Counted from the stretch's first letter, positions 44,210 through 53,806 are shown. The stretch: DNA of 64,000 bases from Kumtagia sp964244725 (GCA_964244725.1 CAXTJQ010000005.1:1-64000), one strand, 5' to 3'. Notes: generated by a model from the sequence alone, not told the origin. Translations and numbers: made by a program.

Positions 44210-44665
44210 ATGCACAGTTCCGCTTTGATCCGTCCGGCCTGGACGCCCGCCACCATCGCGCTGATGGTCGTCGGCTTCATGGTGTTCTGGCCGCTCGGCT
44301 TCGCAATGCTCGCCTACATCATCTGGGGCGACCGGCTCGACGGGTTCAAGAGCGACGTCAACCGGGCGACCGACGGCATCTTCGGCGGTTTCCGCCGCGG
44401 CGCGAACCGCGCCGAGCGCTGGGGCAAGCGGGGCGGCGGCTTCGCCCGCACCGGCAACGTCGCCTTCGACGACTGGCGCGAGAAGGAGCTCGAGAGGCTC
44501 GCCGAGGAGCGCAAGCGCCTCGACGACATGCTGACCGACTTCGACGACTATGCCCGCGAACTGCGCCGTGCGAAGGACCAGGACGAGTTCGACCGCTTCA
44601 TGGCGAACCGCTCCAAATCGACGCCAGCCAAGGCGGACGACAAGTCTGGACTGCTCGACGACTGA
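44210..44665 (+). CDS. DUF2852 protein, small membrane-anchored
   Basis: A 151-residue protein with one transmembrane segment near the N terminus (ATIALMVVGFMVFWPLGFAM, about residues 13-32) and a cytosolic tail rich in Arg/Glu/Asp that should be a coiled coil (EKELERLAEERKRLDDML). This is the DUF2852 pattern, common in rhizobia; the function is unknown. GGGAGAA stands just before the ATG at 44210. A terminator follows. Confidence 0.85.
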   Translation: MHSSALIRPAWTPATIALMVVGFMVFWPLGFAMLAYIIWGDRLDGFKSDVNRATDGIFGGFRRGANRAERWGKRGGGFARTGNVAFDDWREKELERLAEERKRLDDMLTDFDDYARELRRAKDQDEFDRFMANRSKSTPAKADDKSGLLDD

Positions 44666-44686
44666 CCGTCGGCATCCAAGCGTTCG

Positions 44687-44721
44687 GAACGGCGTCGCCC
44701 AAAAGCGGCGCCGTTCTTTTT
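44687..44721 (+). terminator. Rho-independent terminator after the DUF2852 gene
   Basis: GAACGGCG and CGCCGTTC form an 8-bp stem with a 14-base loop that itself may extend the stem, followed by five T residues. Confidence 0.8.
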
Positions 44722-44779
44722 GGAGGGAAGGCGCAACTTAACCGTCCCTTGCAACTCTCGAATCGCGTATTCCTCGCGC

Positions 44780-45538
44780 ATGCCGTTCGGATTCCTGCGC
44801 CCGCTCCAGACCCGCCCGGTCGTCCTCGCCGGCGAGCGGGAGCACACCGTCGCCGGGCGCACGCTGCCGCTTCGCATCGTCGAGAACGACCGCGCGCGGC
44901 GGCTGACCCTGCGCATCGACGCCGGCGGACGCGGACTGCGCGTCACCGTCCCGCCCGGCGTCCGGGGCGGCGAGGTGGAGCGTTTCCTGTCCAGGCATCA
45001 GGGCTGGCTGGAACAGCGCCTCGCCAAGATCCCCGACAAGCCGCAGGTCAGGCCGGGCGTCAAGATTCCGCTGCGCGGCGCGCCGCACTTGATCGTCCAC
45101 GAGGCCGGCGGGCGCGGAAGCGTCGAGGCGAGAGCGGGCAAGGATGGTCCCGCGCTCGTCGTTCGCGGCGATCATCGACATCTGCCGCGTCGCGTCGCCG
45201 ATTTCCTGAAGCGCGAAGCCAAGCGCGACATCGAGGCGCTGGTCGCGAAGCATTGCGCGACCGTCGGGCGCAAGGCGAAAGCGATCCGTTTCCGCGACAC
45301 GACAAGCCGCTGGGGCTCCTGCACGGCGGACGGCGCGCTGTCCTTCTCCTGGCGCATCATGATGGCGCCGGCGCCCGTGATCGATTACCTCGTCGCGCAC
45401 GAGGTGGCGCATCTCAGGGAGATGAACCACGGCCCGGATTTCTGGGCGCTGTGCGAGGCGCTCTGCCCCGGCACGAAACGCTGCAAGGCATGGCTGAAGA
45501 CGAACGGCGGCGCGCTTCAGGCGATCGGGTTCGAGTGA
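44780..45538 (+). CDS. YgjP-like (SprT-type) zinc metallopeptidase family protein
   Basis: A 252-residue cytosolic protein of the YgjP/DUF45 group. An N-terminal beta domain with RARRLTLRIDAGGRGLRVTVPP is followed by a C-terminal gluzincin-like site VAHEVAHLREMNHGPDFW (HExxH and a third His). FRDTTSRWGSCTADGALSFSWR is the family signature. Metal-dependent proteolysis is inferred from the motif; the substrates are unknown. ATG 44780 follows the terminator by about 60 bases. Confidence 0.9.
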   Translation: MPFGFLRPLQTRPVVLAGEREHTVAGRTLPLRIVENDRARRLTLRIDAGGRGLRVTVPPGVRGGEVERFLSRHQGWLEQRLAKIPDKPQVRPGVKIPLRGAPHLIVHEAGGRGSVEARAGKDGPALVVRGDHRHLPRRVADFLKREAKRDIEALVAKHCATVGRKAKAIRFRDTTSRWGSCTADGALSFSWRIMMAPAPVIDYLVAHEVAHLREMNHGPDFWALCEALCPGTKRCKAWLKTNGGALQAIGFE

Positions 45539-45557
45539 TGCGACGAATGCGCCGGAA

Positions 45558-45956
45558 CTACCGCGCAATCAGGTCCAAGGTTGGAAAATAAGTCCGATAG
45601 CGGCCAAGGTCGCGTGTCAGGAGCGGCATTTTCGCGACAGCGGCATGCGCGCCGATAAAGAAGTCCGGCAATACACCTGTGCGCGAGCCGCTGTTCCGCT
45701 TGTATTCAGCGAACGCCTTGCCGGCCAGGAACAAGGCGGCTCGAGGCATGGGGTCGATCTCGATCCTGGCGGCTTCCAAAAAGGCGTCGACATCCTCGAT
45801 CTGCTCGTAACGAACCGAGAATTCGGCGTAGACGATGGCGTTGATGACTATGGCGCCTCTCAGCGAGGCTGCCTCCAGCGATTTCAGTGACCAATCGGAC
45901 CAATTGGGATCGTTCGTCGCGAGATCGAGCAGGATGTTCGTATCGACGAGCGTCAA
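45558..45956 (-). CDS. vapC: VapC-type PIN toxin
   Basis: A 132-residue PIN ribonuclease with the acidic set complete: Asp5 (LVDTNILLD), Glu45 (IVYAEFS), Asp98 (GVLPDFFIGAHA) and Asp116 (LLTRDLGRY). It would cut tRNA or rRNA when freed from its antitoxin. The start overlaps the vapB stop by four bases (ATGA). It ends 19 bases from the convergent YgjP-like gene. It looks intact, unlike the vapC remnant near 33 kb. Confidence 0.9.
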   Translation of the reverse strand: MTLVDTNILLDLATNDPNWSDWSLKSLEAASLRGAIVINAIVYAEFSVRYEQIEDVDAFLEAARIEIDPMPRAALFLAGKAFAEYKRNSGSRTGVLPDFFIGAHAAVAKMPLLTRDLGRYRTYFPTLDLIAR

Positions 45957-46183
45957 GGTTCAGATCGCGTCAAAGACATGATTTCGTCCGTTCCCAGGCC
46001 GCGGCCGGCATGGCCGCGAAGCTGCTCAAAGCGGCTTGGCGGCTTGCGCCCGTGCGCCCGTGAAAGCACCACTGTTCCATCTGCGGCGCGCTCGAAACGA
46101 ACTTGGCTTCCAGCCTTGAGGCCAAGAAAATCCCGCACCTCCTTCGGTATAGTGACCTGACCCTTCGTTGTTACAGTTGTCAT
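45953..46183 (-). CDS. vapB: AbrB/SpoVT-fold antitoxin VapB
   Basis: A 76-residue protein with the swapped-hairpin AbrB motif TKGQVTIPKEVRDFLGL and GSQVRFERAADGTVVLSR, which binds DNA as a dimer, and a C-terminal tail (LRGHAGRGLGTDEIMSLTRSE) that would wrap the toxin. It is likely autoregulatory at its own promoter in the 130-base gap to the divergent trpF gene. It pairs with the PIN toxin downstream. Confidence 0.9.
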   Translation of the reverse strand: MTTVTTKGQVTIPKEVRDFLGLKAGSQVRFERAADGTVVLSRAHGRKPPSRFEQLRGHAGRGLGTDEIMSLTRSEP

Positions 46184-46313
46184 GGACGATCTCGGTAATA
46201 ACTCGGATTCGCATGGTATTACTCATGAGTCCGGATCGCAACAGCCTGTCGAAAATATCCCGCATCGAGCGGCGCGCCTCGACTTCGATGACTGCGAAAG
46301 CTACGACACTTCC

Positions 46314-46973
46314 ATGCCCCTCGATATCAAAATCTGCGGCCTGACGACCGATGCGGCGCTTGCCGCCGCGCTGAATAACGGCGTAACCCATCTCGGCTTC
46401 ATCTTTTTCGCCAAGAGCCCTCGCGACGTCAGGCCGGCCGATGCTGGACGCTTGCGGGAAGCAGCGAGGGGTCGCGCGAAGGCAATCGCCGTGGCGGTCG
46501 ATGCGGATGACGCGACGCTCGATGCGATTGTCACAGGCATGGACCCGGACGGTCTCCAGCTTCACGGCGATGAACGTCTCGAGCGCGTGGCCGAGGTGAA
46601 AGCGCGCTACGGTCTTCCGGTCATGAAGGCGATGTCGATCGGAACGGCCGCCGATCTGGACCTGATCAAGCCCTTTGTCGGGATCGCCGACCGCTTCCTG
46701 TTCGACGCCAAGCCGCCGAAGGGCTCCGACCTGCCCGGCGGCAACGGCGTCTCGTTCGACTGGACGCTGCTGCAAAGCCTCGACCCGGCGATCGATTACA
46801 TGCTCTCGGGCGGACTGCACGCCGGCAATATCGCCGACGCGTTGCGGCTCGCCAACCCGCCGGGGATCGACATTTCCTCGGGCGTCGAATCCGAGCCGGG
46901 CGTCAAGGATGTGGCGTTGATCGAGGCCTTCTTCCGCGCCGTCAAAGCGGCTGGTAGCCGGGACGCGGCCTGA
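46314..46973 (+). CDS. trpF: Phosphoribosylanthranilate isomerase
   Basis: A 219-residue (beta-alpha)8 barrel that isomerises phosphoribosylanthranilate in tryptophan synthesis. IKICGLTTDAALAAA holds the catalytic Cys, GLQLHGDE and FLFDAKPP with the catalytic Asp follow, and the phosphate site is MLSGGLHAGN and DISSGVESEPGVKD. ATG 46314 is used; earlier in-frame starts give no similarity. trpB follows after about 100 bases holding repeats. Confidence 0.96.
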   Translation: MPLDIKICGLTTDAALAAALNNGVTHLGFIFFAKSPRDVRPADAGRLREAARGRAKAIAVAVDADDATLDAIVTGMDPDGLQLHGDERLERVAEVKARYGLPVMKAMSIGTAADLDLIKPFVGIADRFLFDAKPPKGSDLPGGNGVSFDWTLLQSLDPAIDYMLSGGLHAGNIADALRLANPPGIDISSGVESEPGVKDVALIEAFFRAVKAAGSRDAA

Positions 46974-46978
46974 GGCTC

Positions 46979-47058
46979 GGGGACAGTTTACTTTTTGCCC
47001 CGGAACGGCGTAAGCGATGCCGAACGTGCATTAGGGACAAGAACGTAATTTGCCCCGG
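46979..47058. repeat. Two related 25-base units in the trpF-trpB gap
   Basis: Unit 1 (46979-47003) is GGGGACA, eleven T/A-rich bases, TGCCCCGG; unit 2 (47034-47058) is AGGGACA-like, ten bases, TTGCCCCGG. Each has a GGGGCA/TGCCCC-type inverted end pair. They resemble extragenic palindromic (REP-like) units; I cannot test copy number elsewhere. Confidence 0.5.
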
Positions 47059-47076
47059 CATTTCATCGGAAACGTC

Positions 47077-48297
<1,221 letters not shown>

Positions 48298-48359
48298 GCT
48301 TGCGCTGTTTCGTTGTGGAGGCGCTGTGATAGGATTGCAAAACGTTGCAGGAGGAGATC

Positions 48360-48650
48360 ATGGATGATCAGGCTGTAAATCTTCCGATCGATCGCGCCGT
48401 TCACGACGATCCCGAACTTGAGGCGGGTCGACAGAACGTCACGCCCTCGGCGATCGCTGAACAGGCGATCCGCGATTGTCTCCATTTTTATGCGGCAGAA
48501 CGCGAGATCCTGCGCCAACGCGTCGTGGAGGCGGATAAAGGCAAGTTCATATCGTCGGAGGCCATGCTGCGGTGGATGGAGAGTTGGGGCACCGACCGTG
48601 AACTGCCGCCACCGGAGCCTGATCTCGACTTCGGACCGCGCAGGAAATGA
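48360..48650 (+). CDS. ParD/CopG-like antitoxin
   Basis: A 96-residue protein with a ribbon-helix-helix-like start (NVTPSAIAEQAIRDCL) and a C-terminal half typical of antitoxins paired with RelE/ParE toxins (VVEADKGKFISSEAMLRWMESWGTD, ending in a Pro-rich tail). GGAGG stands 5 bases before ATG 48360. The stop overlaps the toxin start (ATGA). It lies between trpB and trpA on the same strand and would be transcribed with them. Confidence 0.8.
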   Translation: MDDQAVNLPIDRAVHDDPELEAGRQNVTPSAIAEQAIRDCLHFYAAEREILRQRVVEADKGKFISSEAMLRWMESWGTDRELPPPEPDLDFGPRRK

Positions 48651-48940
48651 TCGTTGCTTTTCTTGACAGCTGTAACGACGACTTGGCTTGGGTTCGCGCG
48701 CATCACGAATCGGTTTTTCCGGCCGGCGCCGATGGGGCCGAAGTTCGTTTCAGAGGCGCTATCCTGACCCTTGCCTCCGCATCTTACGCTGGTAGGCCAA
48801 CGCCAGAAGCCGACCACCGCTTGCTTCCTGTCAAACAGACGCCATTCGTTTTCATCTACAGGGTTGCAAGTGACCGTATCGAAATTCTCAGGGTGCGAGA
48901 TTCGCGTTCGCGAGCCGGTATCCCCGACGGCGACGAGTGA
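48647..48940 (+). CDS. RelE/ParE-family toxin
   Basis: A 97-residue protein of RelE/ParE fold: LDSCNDDLAWVRAHHESVFPAG helix region, then GRPTPEADHRLLPVKQTPFVFIYRVASDRIEILRV, the central strands and the usual C-terminal Arg-rich end. ParE types poison gyrase and RelE types cut ribosome-bound mRNA; which applies is not told. It starts in ATGA overlap with the antitoxin and its stop is only 10 bases before trpA, so it appears complete and co-transcribed. Confidence 0.8.
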   Translation: MIVAFLDSCNDDLAWVRAHHESVFPAGADGAEVRFRGAILTLASASYAGRPTPEADHRLLPVKQTPFVFIYRVASDRIEILRVRDSRSRAGIPDGDE

Positions 48941-48950
48941 GGCCGTCTTC

Positions 48951-49790
48951 ATGACCACCCGCATCGACCGCCGTTTCGCGAAACTCAAGGCCGAGCGCAG
49001 GCCTGCGCTCGTGACCTACTTCATGGCCGGCGATCCGGACTACGACACCGCCCTATCGATCATGCGGGCGCTGCCGAGGGCGGGCAGCGATATCATCGAA
49101 CTCGGCATGCCGTTCTCCGATCCGATGGCCGACGGACCCTCCATCCAGGCGTCGGGCCTGCGGGCGCTGAAGGCCGGCCAGACCCTGGCGAAGACGCTGG
49201 AAATGGCTGCCGCCTTCCGCAAACAGGATGACGAGACGCCGATCGTGCTGATGGGCTATTACAATCCGGTCTACGTTTACGGCGTCGATCGCTTCCTGGC
49301 CGACGCGAGGGCCTCCGGCATCGACGGGCTGATCGTCGTCGACCTGCCGCCGGAGATGGACGAGGAACTCTGCCTGCCGGCGATCCGGTCCGGGTTCAAT
49401 TTCATCCGGCTGGCGACGCCGACGACCGACGACAAGCGCCTGCCCAAGGTGCTCGAAAACACCTCCGGCTTCGTCTACTACGTGTCGATGACCGGCATCA
49501 CCGGGTCCGCGCTCGCAGATACCGCCAAGGTCTCGCAGGCGGTGACGCGCATCAAGCGGCACACCGGCCTGCCGGTCTGCGTCGGTTTCGGGGTCAAGAC
49601 GGCGAGCCAGGCCCGCGCGATCGGGGCGTCGGCCGACGGCGTCGTCGTCGGGACCGCGATCGTCAACGCGATCGCCGCCACGCTCGGCCCGAACGGCGAA
49701 CGCAGCGGCGATCCGGTTGAGGCGGTCTCGGCTTTGGTCCTAAGCCTGGCGGACGGCGTTCGCACCGCCCGGCTTGCGGACGTGGGCTAG
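48951..49790 (+). CDS. trpA: Tryptophan synthase alpha subunit
   Basis: A 279-residue barrel that splits indole-3-glycerol phosphate and passes indole to TrpB. Catalytic Glu is in DIIELGMPFSDPMADGPSIQ and Asp in IDGLIVVDLPPEMDEEL; FVYYVSMTGITG and VCVGFGVKT form the phosphate side. ATG 48951 follows the toxin stop by 10 bases. accD starts 36 bases after its stop. Confidence 0.97.
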   Translation: MTTRIDRRFAKLKAERRPALVTYFMAGDPDYDTALSIMRALPRAGSDIIELGMPFSDPMADGPSIQASGLRALKAGQTLAKTLEMAAAFRKQDDETPIVLMGYYNPVYVYGVDRFLADARASGIDGLIVVDLPPEMDEELCLPAIRSGFNFIRLATPTTDDKRLPKVLENTSGFVYYVSMTGITGSALADTAKVSQAVTRIKRHTGLPVCVGFGVKTASQARAIGASADGVVVGTAIVNAIAATLGPNGERSGDPVEAVSALVLSLADGVRTARLADVG

Positions 49791-49826
49791 CCGCCCCATT
49801 ATCTCCCGTTCAAAGGGACGCCTGCC

Positions 49827-50753
49827 ATGAACTGGATCACCAACTACGTCCGGCCGCGGATCAATTCGATGCTTGGCCGCCGCGACATTCCGGAAAACCT
49901 CTGGATCAAGGATCCCGAGAGCGGCGAGATGGTGTTCCACAAGGAACTCGAGGGCAACCAGTACGTGATCCCGTCCTCCGGGCATCACATGAAGATCGCC
50001 GCGCGCGAGCGGCTCGGCTATTTCTTCGACGACGGCCGCTACGATCCGATCGAGAACCCCAAGGTCATGACCGATCCGCTGCGGTTCCGCGACGAGAAGC
50101 GCTATACCGACCGGCTGCGCGAAGCGCGGGCCAAGACTACGATGGAGGACGCGATTTTAAGCGGGCTCGGGACGATCGAGGGCTTGCCGATCGTCGCCAC
50201 CGTCCAGGATTTCGCTTTCATGGGCGGCTCGCTCGGCATGGCGGCGGGCGAGGCCATCATCCGCGCCTTCGAAACGGCGGTCGAAACACGGCGGCCGATG
50301 GTGCTGTTCGCGGCGTCCGGCGGCGCCCGCATGCAGGAGGGCATCTTGTCGCTGATGCAGCTGCCGCGCACGACGGTCGCGGTCGACCGCCTCAAGGAGG
50401 CGGGGCTGCCCTATATCGTCGTCCTGACCAACCCGACCACGGGCGGCGTGACCGCATCCTATGCGATGCTCGGCGACATCCATATCGCCGAGCCGGGCGC
50501 GCTGGTCGGTTTCGCCGGCCCGCGCGTCATCGAGCAAACCATCCGCGAAAAACTCCCGGAAGGATTTCAACGCGCCGAGTACCTGATGGCGCATGGCATG
50601 GTCGACATGGTGGTGTCGCGGCTCGATCTCAAGGCGGCCATCGCCCGCCTGCTCAAGATCCTGCTCAGGACGCCGGTCGAAACCGCGGATGCCGCGCCAC
50701 TCGAATTTTCGCCGCCGGCGCTCAACGGCGCCGACAACCGCCGCCCAGCCTGA
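49827..50753 (+). CDS. accD: Acetyl-CoA carboxylase carboxyltransferase beta subunit, without zinc-ribbon cysteines
   Basis: A 308-residue crotonase-fold subunit that with AccA transfers CO2 from biotin to acetyl-CoA. FASGGARMQEG-like AASGGARMQEGILSLMQ, TNPTTGGVTASYAMLGDI and GPRVIEQTIREKLPEGFQ are typical. In E. coli the N-terminal zinc ribbon uses two CxxC pairs; here that region reads ENLWIKDPESGEMVFHKELE and YVIPSSGHHMKI, so all four cysteines are gone. Rhizobial AccD is known to be degenerate here. folC follows 9 bases later. Confidence 0.95.
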   Translation: MNWITNYVRPRINSMLGRRDIPENLWIKDPESGEMVFHKELEGNQYVIPSSGHHMKIAARERLGYFFDDGRYDPIENPKVMTDPLRFRDEKRYTDRLREARAKTTMEDAILSGLGTIEGLPIVATVQDFAFMGGSLGMAAGEAIIRAFETAVETRRPMVLFAASGGARMQEGILSLMQLPRTTVAVDRLKEAGLPYIVVLTNPTTGGVTASYAMLGDIHIAEPGALVGFAGPRVIEQTIREKLPEGFQRAEYLMAHGMVDMVVSRLDLKAAIARLLKILLRTPVETADAAPLEFSPPALNGADNRRPA

Positions 50754-50762
50754 TCGTCTCCG

Positions 50763-52106
50763 ATGAGCGACAACCGGACAGTCGGGCTTGCCGATCGCGA
50801 GATCGAGCGCCTCATGGCGCTGCATCCCAAGGGCTTCGACCTCTCGCTCGGCCGCATCACGCGTCTTCTCGACCGGCTCGGCAATCCGCAGTTCAGGCTG
50901 CCGCCGGTCATTCACATCGCCGGAACGAACGGCAAGGGTTCGGCGGCCGCGTTTTCCCGTGCTCTGCTCGAGGCCGAGGGGCACGCGGTCCACGTCCACA
51001 CGTCGCCGCATCTGGTGAGATGGCACGAGCGCTACAGGCTGGCGGCGCCGGGGGGCGGAAAGTTCGTCGAGGACGGCGTTTTGGCCGAAGCCATCGCCAG
51101 GGTTGCCGCGGCCAACGCCGGCGAGGCGATCACCGTCTTCGAAATCCTGACCGCCGTCACCTTTCTCCTCTTCGCCGAGCATCCCGCCGATGCCGCGATC
51201 GTCGAGGTCGGGCTCGGCGGCCGCTTCGACGCCACCAATGTCGTGCCCAGGCCGGCGGTCAGCGTGATCATGCCGGTGTCGCTCGACCACGAAGCCTATC
51301 TCGGCGACCGGGTCGAGCTGATCGCGGCGGAAAAGGCGGGCATCCTGAAACCGGGCGTTCCCGTCGTCATAGGGGCGCAGGAAAGCCCGACCGCGTTCGA
51401 CGTGATCGTCGAAACCGCCGAGCGCCTCGGTTGCCCGACGGTCGCCTACGGACAGGATTTCGTCGCGTTCGAGGAAAACGGACGGATGATCTATCAGGAC
51501 GACGACGGCCTGATGGACCTGCCGCCGCCGCGTCTGCCGGGCCGGCACCAATACGCCAACGCGGCCGCCGCGATCGCGGCGGTCAAGGCGGCCGGCTTCG
51601 ACATCGGCCAGCGCGCGGCCGAAAAGGCGATGGCGACCGTGTCGTGGGCCGGGCGCATGCAGCGCCTGTCGAACGGCGCGCTGTCGGCGCTCGCGCCGCC
51701 AGGATCGGAAATCTGGCTCGACGGCGGACACAACCCCGGCGCCGGGGTCGTCGTGGCGGAAGCCCTGACGGAGCAGGAAGAAAAATTCCAGCGGCCGCTG
51801 TTCATGATCTGCGGCATGATCAACACGAAGGACCAGGCCGGCTATTTCCGCGCTTTCAAGGGGATTGCGCGGCACGTCTTCACGGTGCCGGTGAGCATGA
51901 CCGACGCCGGCGTTCCGAATGCCGAACTCGCGGCGCGCGCCGCGGAGGCCGGCCTTTCGGCCGAACCCGTCAACTCCGTAGCCAATGCCTTGATGCTGCT
52001 GCGCGACACCTGGGACCCCAAGGAAACCCCGCCGCGCATCCTGATCGGCGGATCGCTCTACCTGGCGGGCGCGGTGCTGGCCGAAAACGGGACGCCGCTA
52101 TGCTGA
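50763..52106 (+). CDS. folC: Bifunctional dihydrofolate/folylpolyglutamate synthase
   Basis: A 447-residue Mur-ligase-like enzyme that adds glutamate to dihydropteroate and then to folates. The P-loop is IAGTNGKGSAAAF, and VEVGLGGRFDATN, PVSLDHEAYLGD and GRMQRLSNG follow, with the C-terminal DGGHNPGAG. accD-folC order is conserved in rhizobia. The ureohydrolase gene follows about 50 bases later. Confidence 0.96.
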   Translation: MSDNRTVGLADREIERLMALHPKGFDLSLGRITRLLDRLGNPQFRLPPVIHIAGTNGKGSAAAFSRALLEAEGHAVHVHTSPHLVRWHERYRLAAPGGGKFVEDGVLAEAIARVAAANAGEAITVFEILTAVTFLLFAEHPADAAIVEVGLGGRFDATNVVPRPAVSVIMPVSLDHEAYLGDRVELIAAEKAGILKPGVPVVIGAQESPTAFDVIVETAERLGCPTVAYGQDFVAFEENGRMIYQDDDGLMDLPPPRLPGRHQYANAAAAIAAVKAAGFDIGQRAAEKAMATVSWAGRMQRLSNGALSALAPPGSEIWLDGGHNPGAGVVVAEALTEQEEKFQRPLFMICGMINTKDQAGYFRAFKGIARHVFTVPVSMTDAGVPNAELAARAAEAGLSAEPVNSVANALMLLRDTWDPKETPPRILIGGSLYLAGAVLAENGTPLC

Positions 52107-52155
52107 AGCGCCGATCGCCGATATCCCGCGGCCCCTCGAACCCGAAGGCATTCTC

Positions 52156-53061
52156 GTGAACCATGCGGGCTTTCTGGGATTTCCAGACACGCTGCCGGGC
52201 GGCGGCAAACCCCGCATCGTGCTGTTCGGCGCACCTTTTGGCAGTTGCTATCCCGATGCTGACAGCGGCGGCTTCGCGTTGGCTCCAACAGCCGTGCGGG
52301 CGGCGGCGGCGGATGCCGGCTTCACCGGCAATTGGGATTTCGATCTCGATGGTCCGTTGTTCGCCGGCCAGGCGGCGTGCTGCGTCGATATAGGCGACCT
52401 GCCGACTAAAATGAGAAGCAACACCGCGAACCGGGTGCTCATCGAGGCGAAAACACGCGAGATCATCGCAGCGGCCGCGATTCCGATCATGCTCGGCGGC
52501 GACGACTCGGCGCCGATTCCGTTTCTCGCCGGCTTCTCGCATGGTCGTCCGATCTGGATCGTTCAGATCGATGCGCATATCGACTGGCGCGATGAAGTCC
52601 GCGGCGAGCGCTTCGGCTATTCCAGCACGATGCGGCGCGCCAGCGAAATGGCCCATGTCGCCGGGATCGTCCAAATTGGCATTCGTGGCCTGGGCAGCGC
52701 CCGGTTCCAAGAACTGGAAGCCGCGCGCCGTTACGGGGCGACACTCGTCACGGCGCGGGAGGTCCATGCGCAGGGTATCCAGTCCGCCATCCGGCATATC
52801 CCCGATGGGGCGCGCGTCGTGATCACGCTCGACTGCGACGCCCTCGATCCCGGCGCGATGCCCGGCGTGGCGGCGCGCACGCCCGGTGGGCTGAGCTACA
52901 TGCAGATCATCGCGCTGATCGAAGCCGTCGCCGGGCGCGGGCACATTGCCGGATTCGACCTGATCGAACTATATCCGCCATCCGATGTCGACGGCATTTC
53001 CGCAATCACGGCGGCCCGCATCCTCGTCAACGTCATCGGCAGGATCGTGCGGCAGAGCTGA
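52156..53061 (+). CDS. Arginase/agmatinase-family ureohydrolase
   Basis: A 301-residue binuclear manganese hydrolase fold. Metal motifs are QIDAHIDWRDE and the C-terminal TLDCDALDPGAMPGV. The first metal motif, normally GGDHS, reads LGGDDSAPIP, so the usual histidine ligand is Asp; this variant is shared by a subfamily of alphaproteobacterial agmatinase-like proteins as I recall them. Activity on agmatine, guanidinobutyrate or another guanidino compound is open. The start is a GTG at 52156 with a weak ribosome site. It is in line with folC and may be co-transcribed. Confidence 0.85.
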   Translation: MNHAGFLGFPDTLPGGGKPRIVLFGAPFGSCYPDADSGGFALAPTAVRAAAADAGFTGNWDFDLDGPLFAGQAACCVDIGDLPTKMRSNTANRVLIEAKTREIIAAAAIPIMLGGDDSAPIPFLAGFSHGRPIWIVQIDAHIDWRDEVRGERFGYSSTMRRASEMAHVAGIVQIGIRGLGSARFQELEAARRYGATLVTAREVHAQGIQSAIRHIPDGARVVITLDCDALDPGAMPGVAARTPGGLSYMQIIALIEAVAGRGHIAGFDLIELYPPSDVDGISAITAARILVNVIGRIVRQS

Positions 53062-53083
53062 GGCGTTCTGAGTCGTTCGGGGA

Positions 53084-53365
53084 TTATTTCAGCTCGATTT
53101 CGATGAAGGCGTATTCGCCGTCATTGGCGTTGATCACGTCGTGTTCAACGCCTTCTTCGCGAAAGTACGGCACGCCACCCTTCATTTCCGCCAGGCTTTC
53201 GCCGGTGGCGGTCAGCAATCTGACCTTGCCGTCCATCAGCGGCACGACGACGTAGTCATGGCCGTGACGATGCCAGCCGGTGTTGTCGCCAGGCGCGAAG
53301 CGGTATTCGGTGACGATGACGCGGTCATTGTCGATGAAGACGGTAGCTTTTGCCGACCCGGTCAT
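53084..53365 (-). CDS. Small cupin protein
   Basis: A 93-residue single cupin domain: GDNTGWHRHGHDYVVVPLMDG (metal motif 1, two His) and VEHDVINANDGEYAFIEIE (second motif, His). Such mini-cupins are often annotated as beta-alanine degradation BauB-like, but this is by similarity only. It is convergent with the ureohydrolase gene (22-base gap). The start context is weak. Confidence 0.78.
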   Translation of the reverse strand: MTGSAKATVFIDNDRVIVTEYRFAPGDNTGWHRHGHDYVVVPLMDGKVRLLTATGESLAEMKGGVPYFREEGVEHDVINANDGEYAFIEIELK

Positions 53366-53437
53366 GGAATCTTCCTATCCCGCTCTGAGAAAACCACGAA
53401 TGCGTGTCGCAGGCGAGCGCCGAACGGCAATCAGCCA

Positions 53438-53465
53438 ACAAAAAGCCCGACACAAGGCCGGGCTT
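53438..53465 (-). terminator. Rho-independent terminator after trxA
   Basis: On the minus strand AAGCCCG and CGGGCTT pair with a 9-base loop, followed by a T-rich TTTTTGTT tract, 20 bases beyond the trxA stop. Confidence 0.8.
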
Positions 53466-53485
53466 CGCATCGAACATCCGCAGAG

Positions 53486-53806
53486 TCACACTTGGCCGTT
53501 GATCCAGTGCGACAGCGCCGTCTTGGGCAACGCGCCGACCTTCGTGTCGGCAACCTCGCCGTTCTTGAAGATCTTTAGCGTCGGGATCGAGCGGACGCCG
53601 AAATGTGCCGCCAGTTCGGGGTTCTCGTCGATGTTGAGCTTGGTGATCTTCACCTTGCCGGCCAGTTCCGTGGAGATTTCCTCGAGCGAGGGGCCGATCA
53701 TCTTGCAGGGGCCGCACCATTCGGCCCAGAAATCGACCACGACGGGACCCTGCGCGTCGAGAACGTCCGCCTGAAAATTGTTCTTGTCGACCTTGACGGT
53801 GGCCAT
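53486..53806 (-). CDS. trxA: Thioredoxin 1
   Basis: A 106-residue redox protein with the active site FWAEWCGPCKM (Cys31, Cys34), the cis-Pro in RSIPTLKIF and GALPKTAL near the end. It reduces disulfides in cytosolic proteins with NADPH-thioredoxin reductase. ATG 53806 is used; the longer open frame to 53863 lacks similarity. It lies 73 bases downstream of addA on the same strand and has its own terminator. Confidence 0.97.
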   Translation of the reverse strand: MATVKVDKNNFQADVLDAQGPVVVDFWAEWCGPCKMIGPSLEEISTELAGKVKITKLNIDENPELAAHFGVRSIPTLKIFKNGEVADTKVGALPKTALSHWINGQV

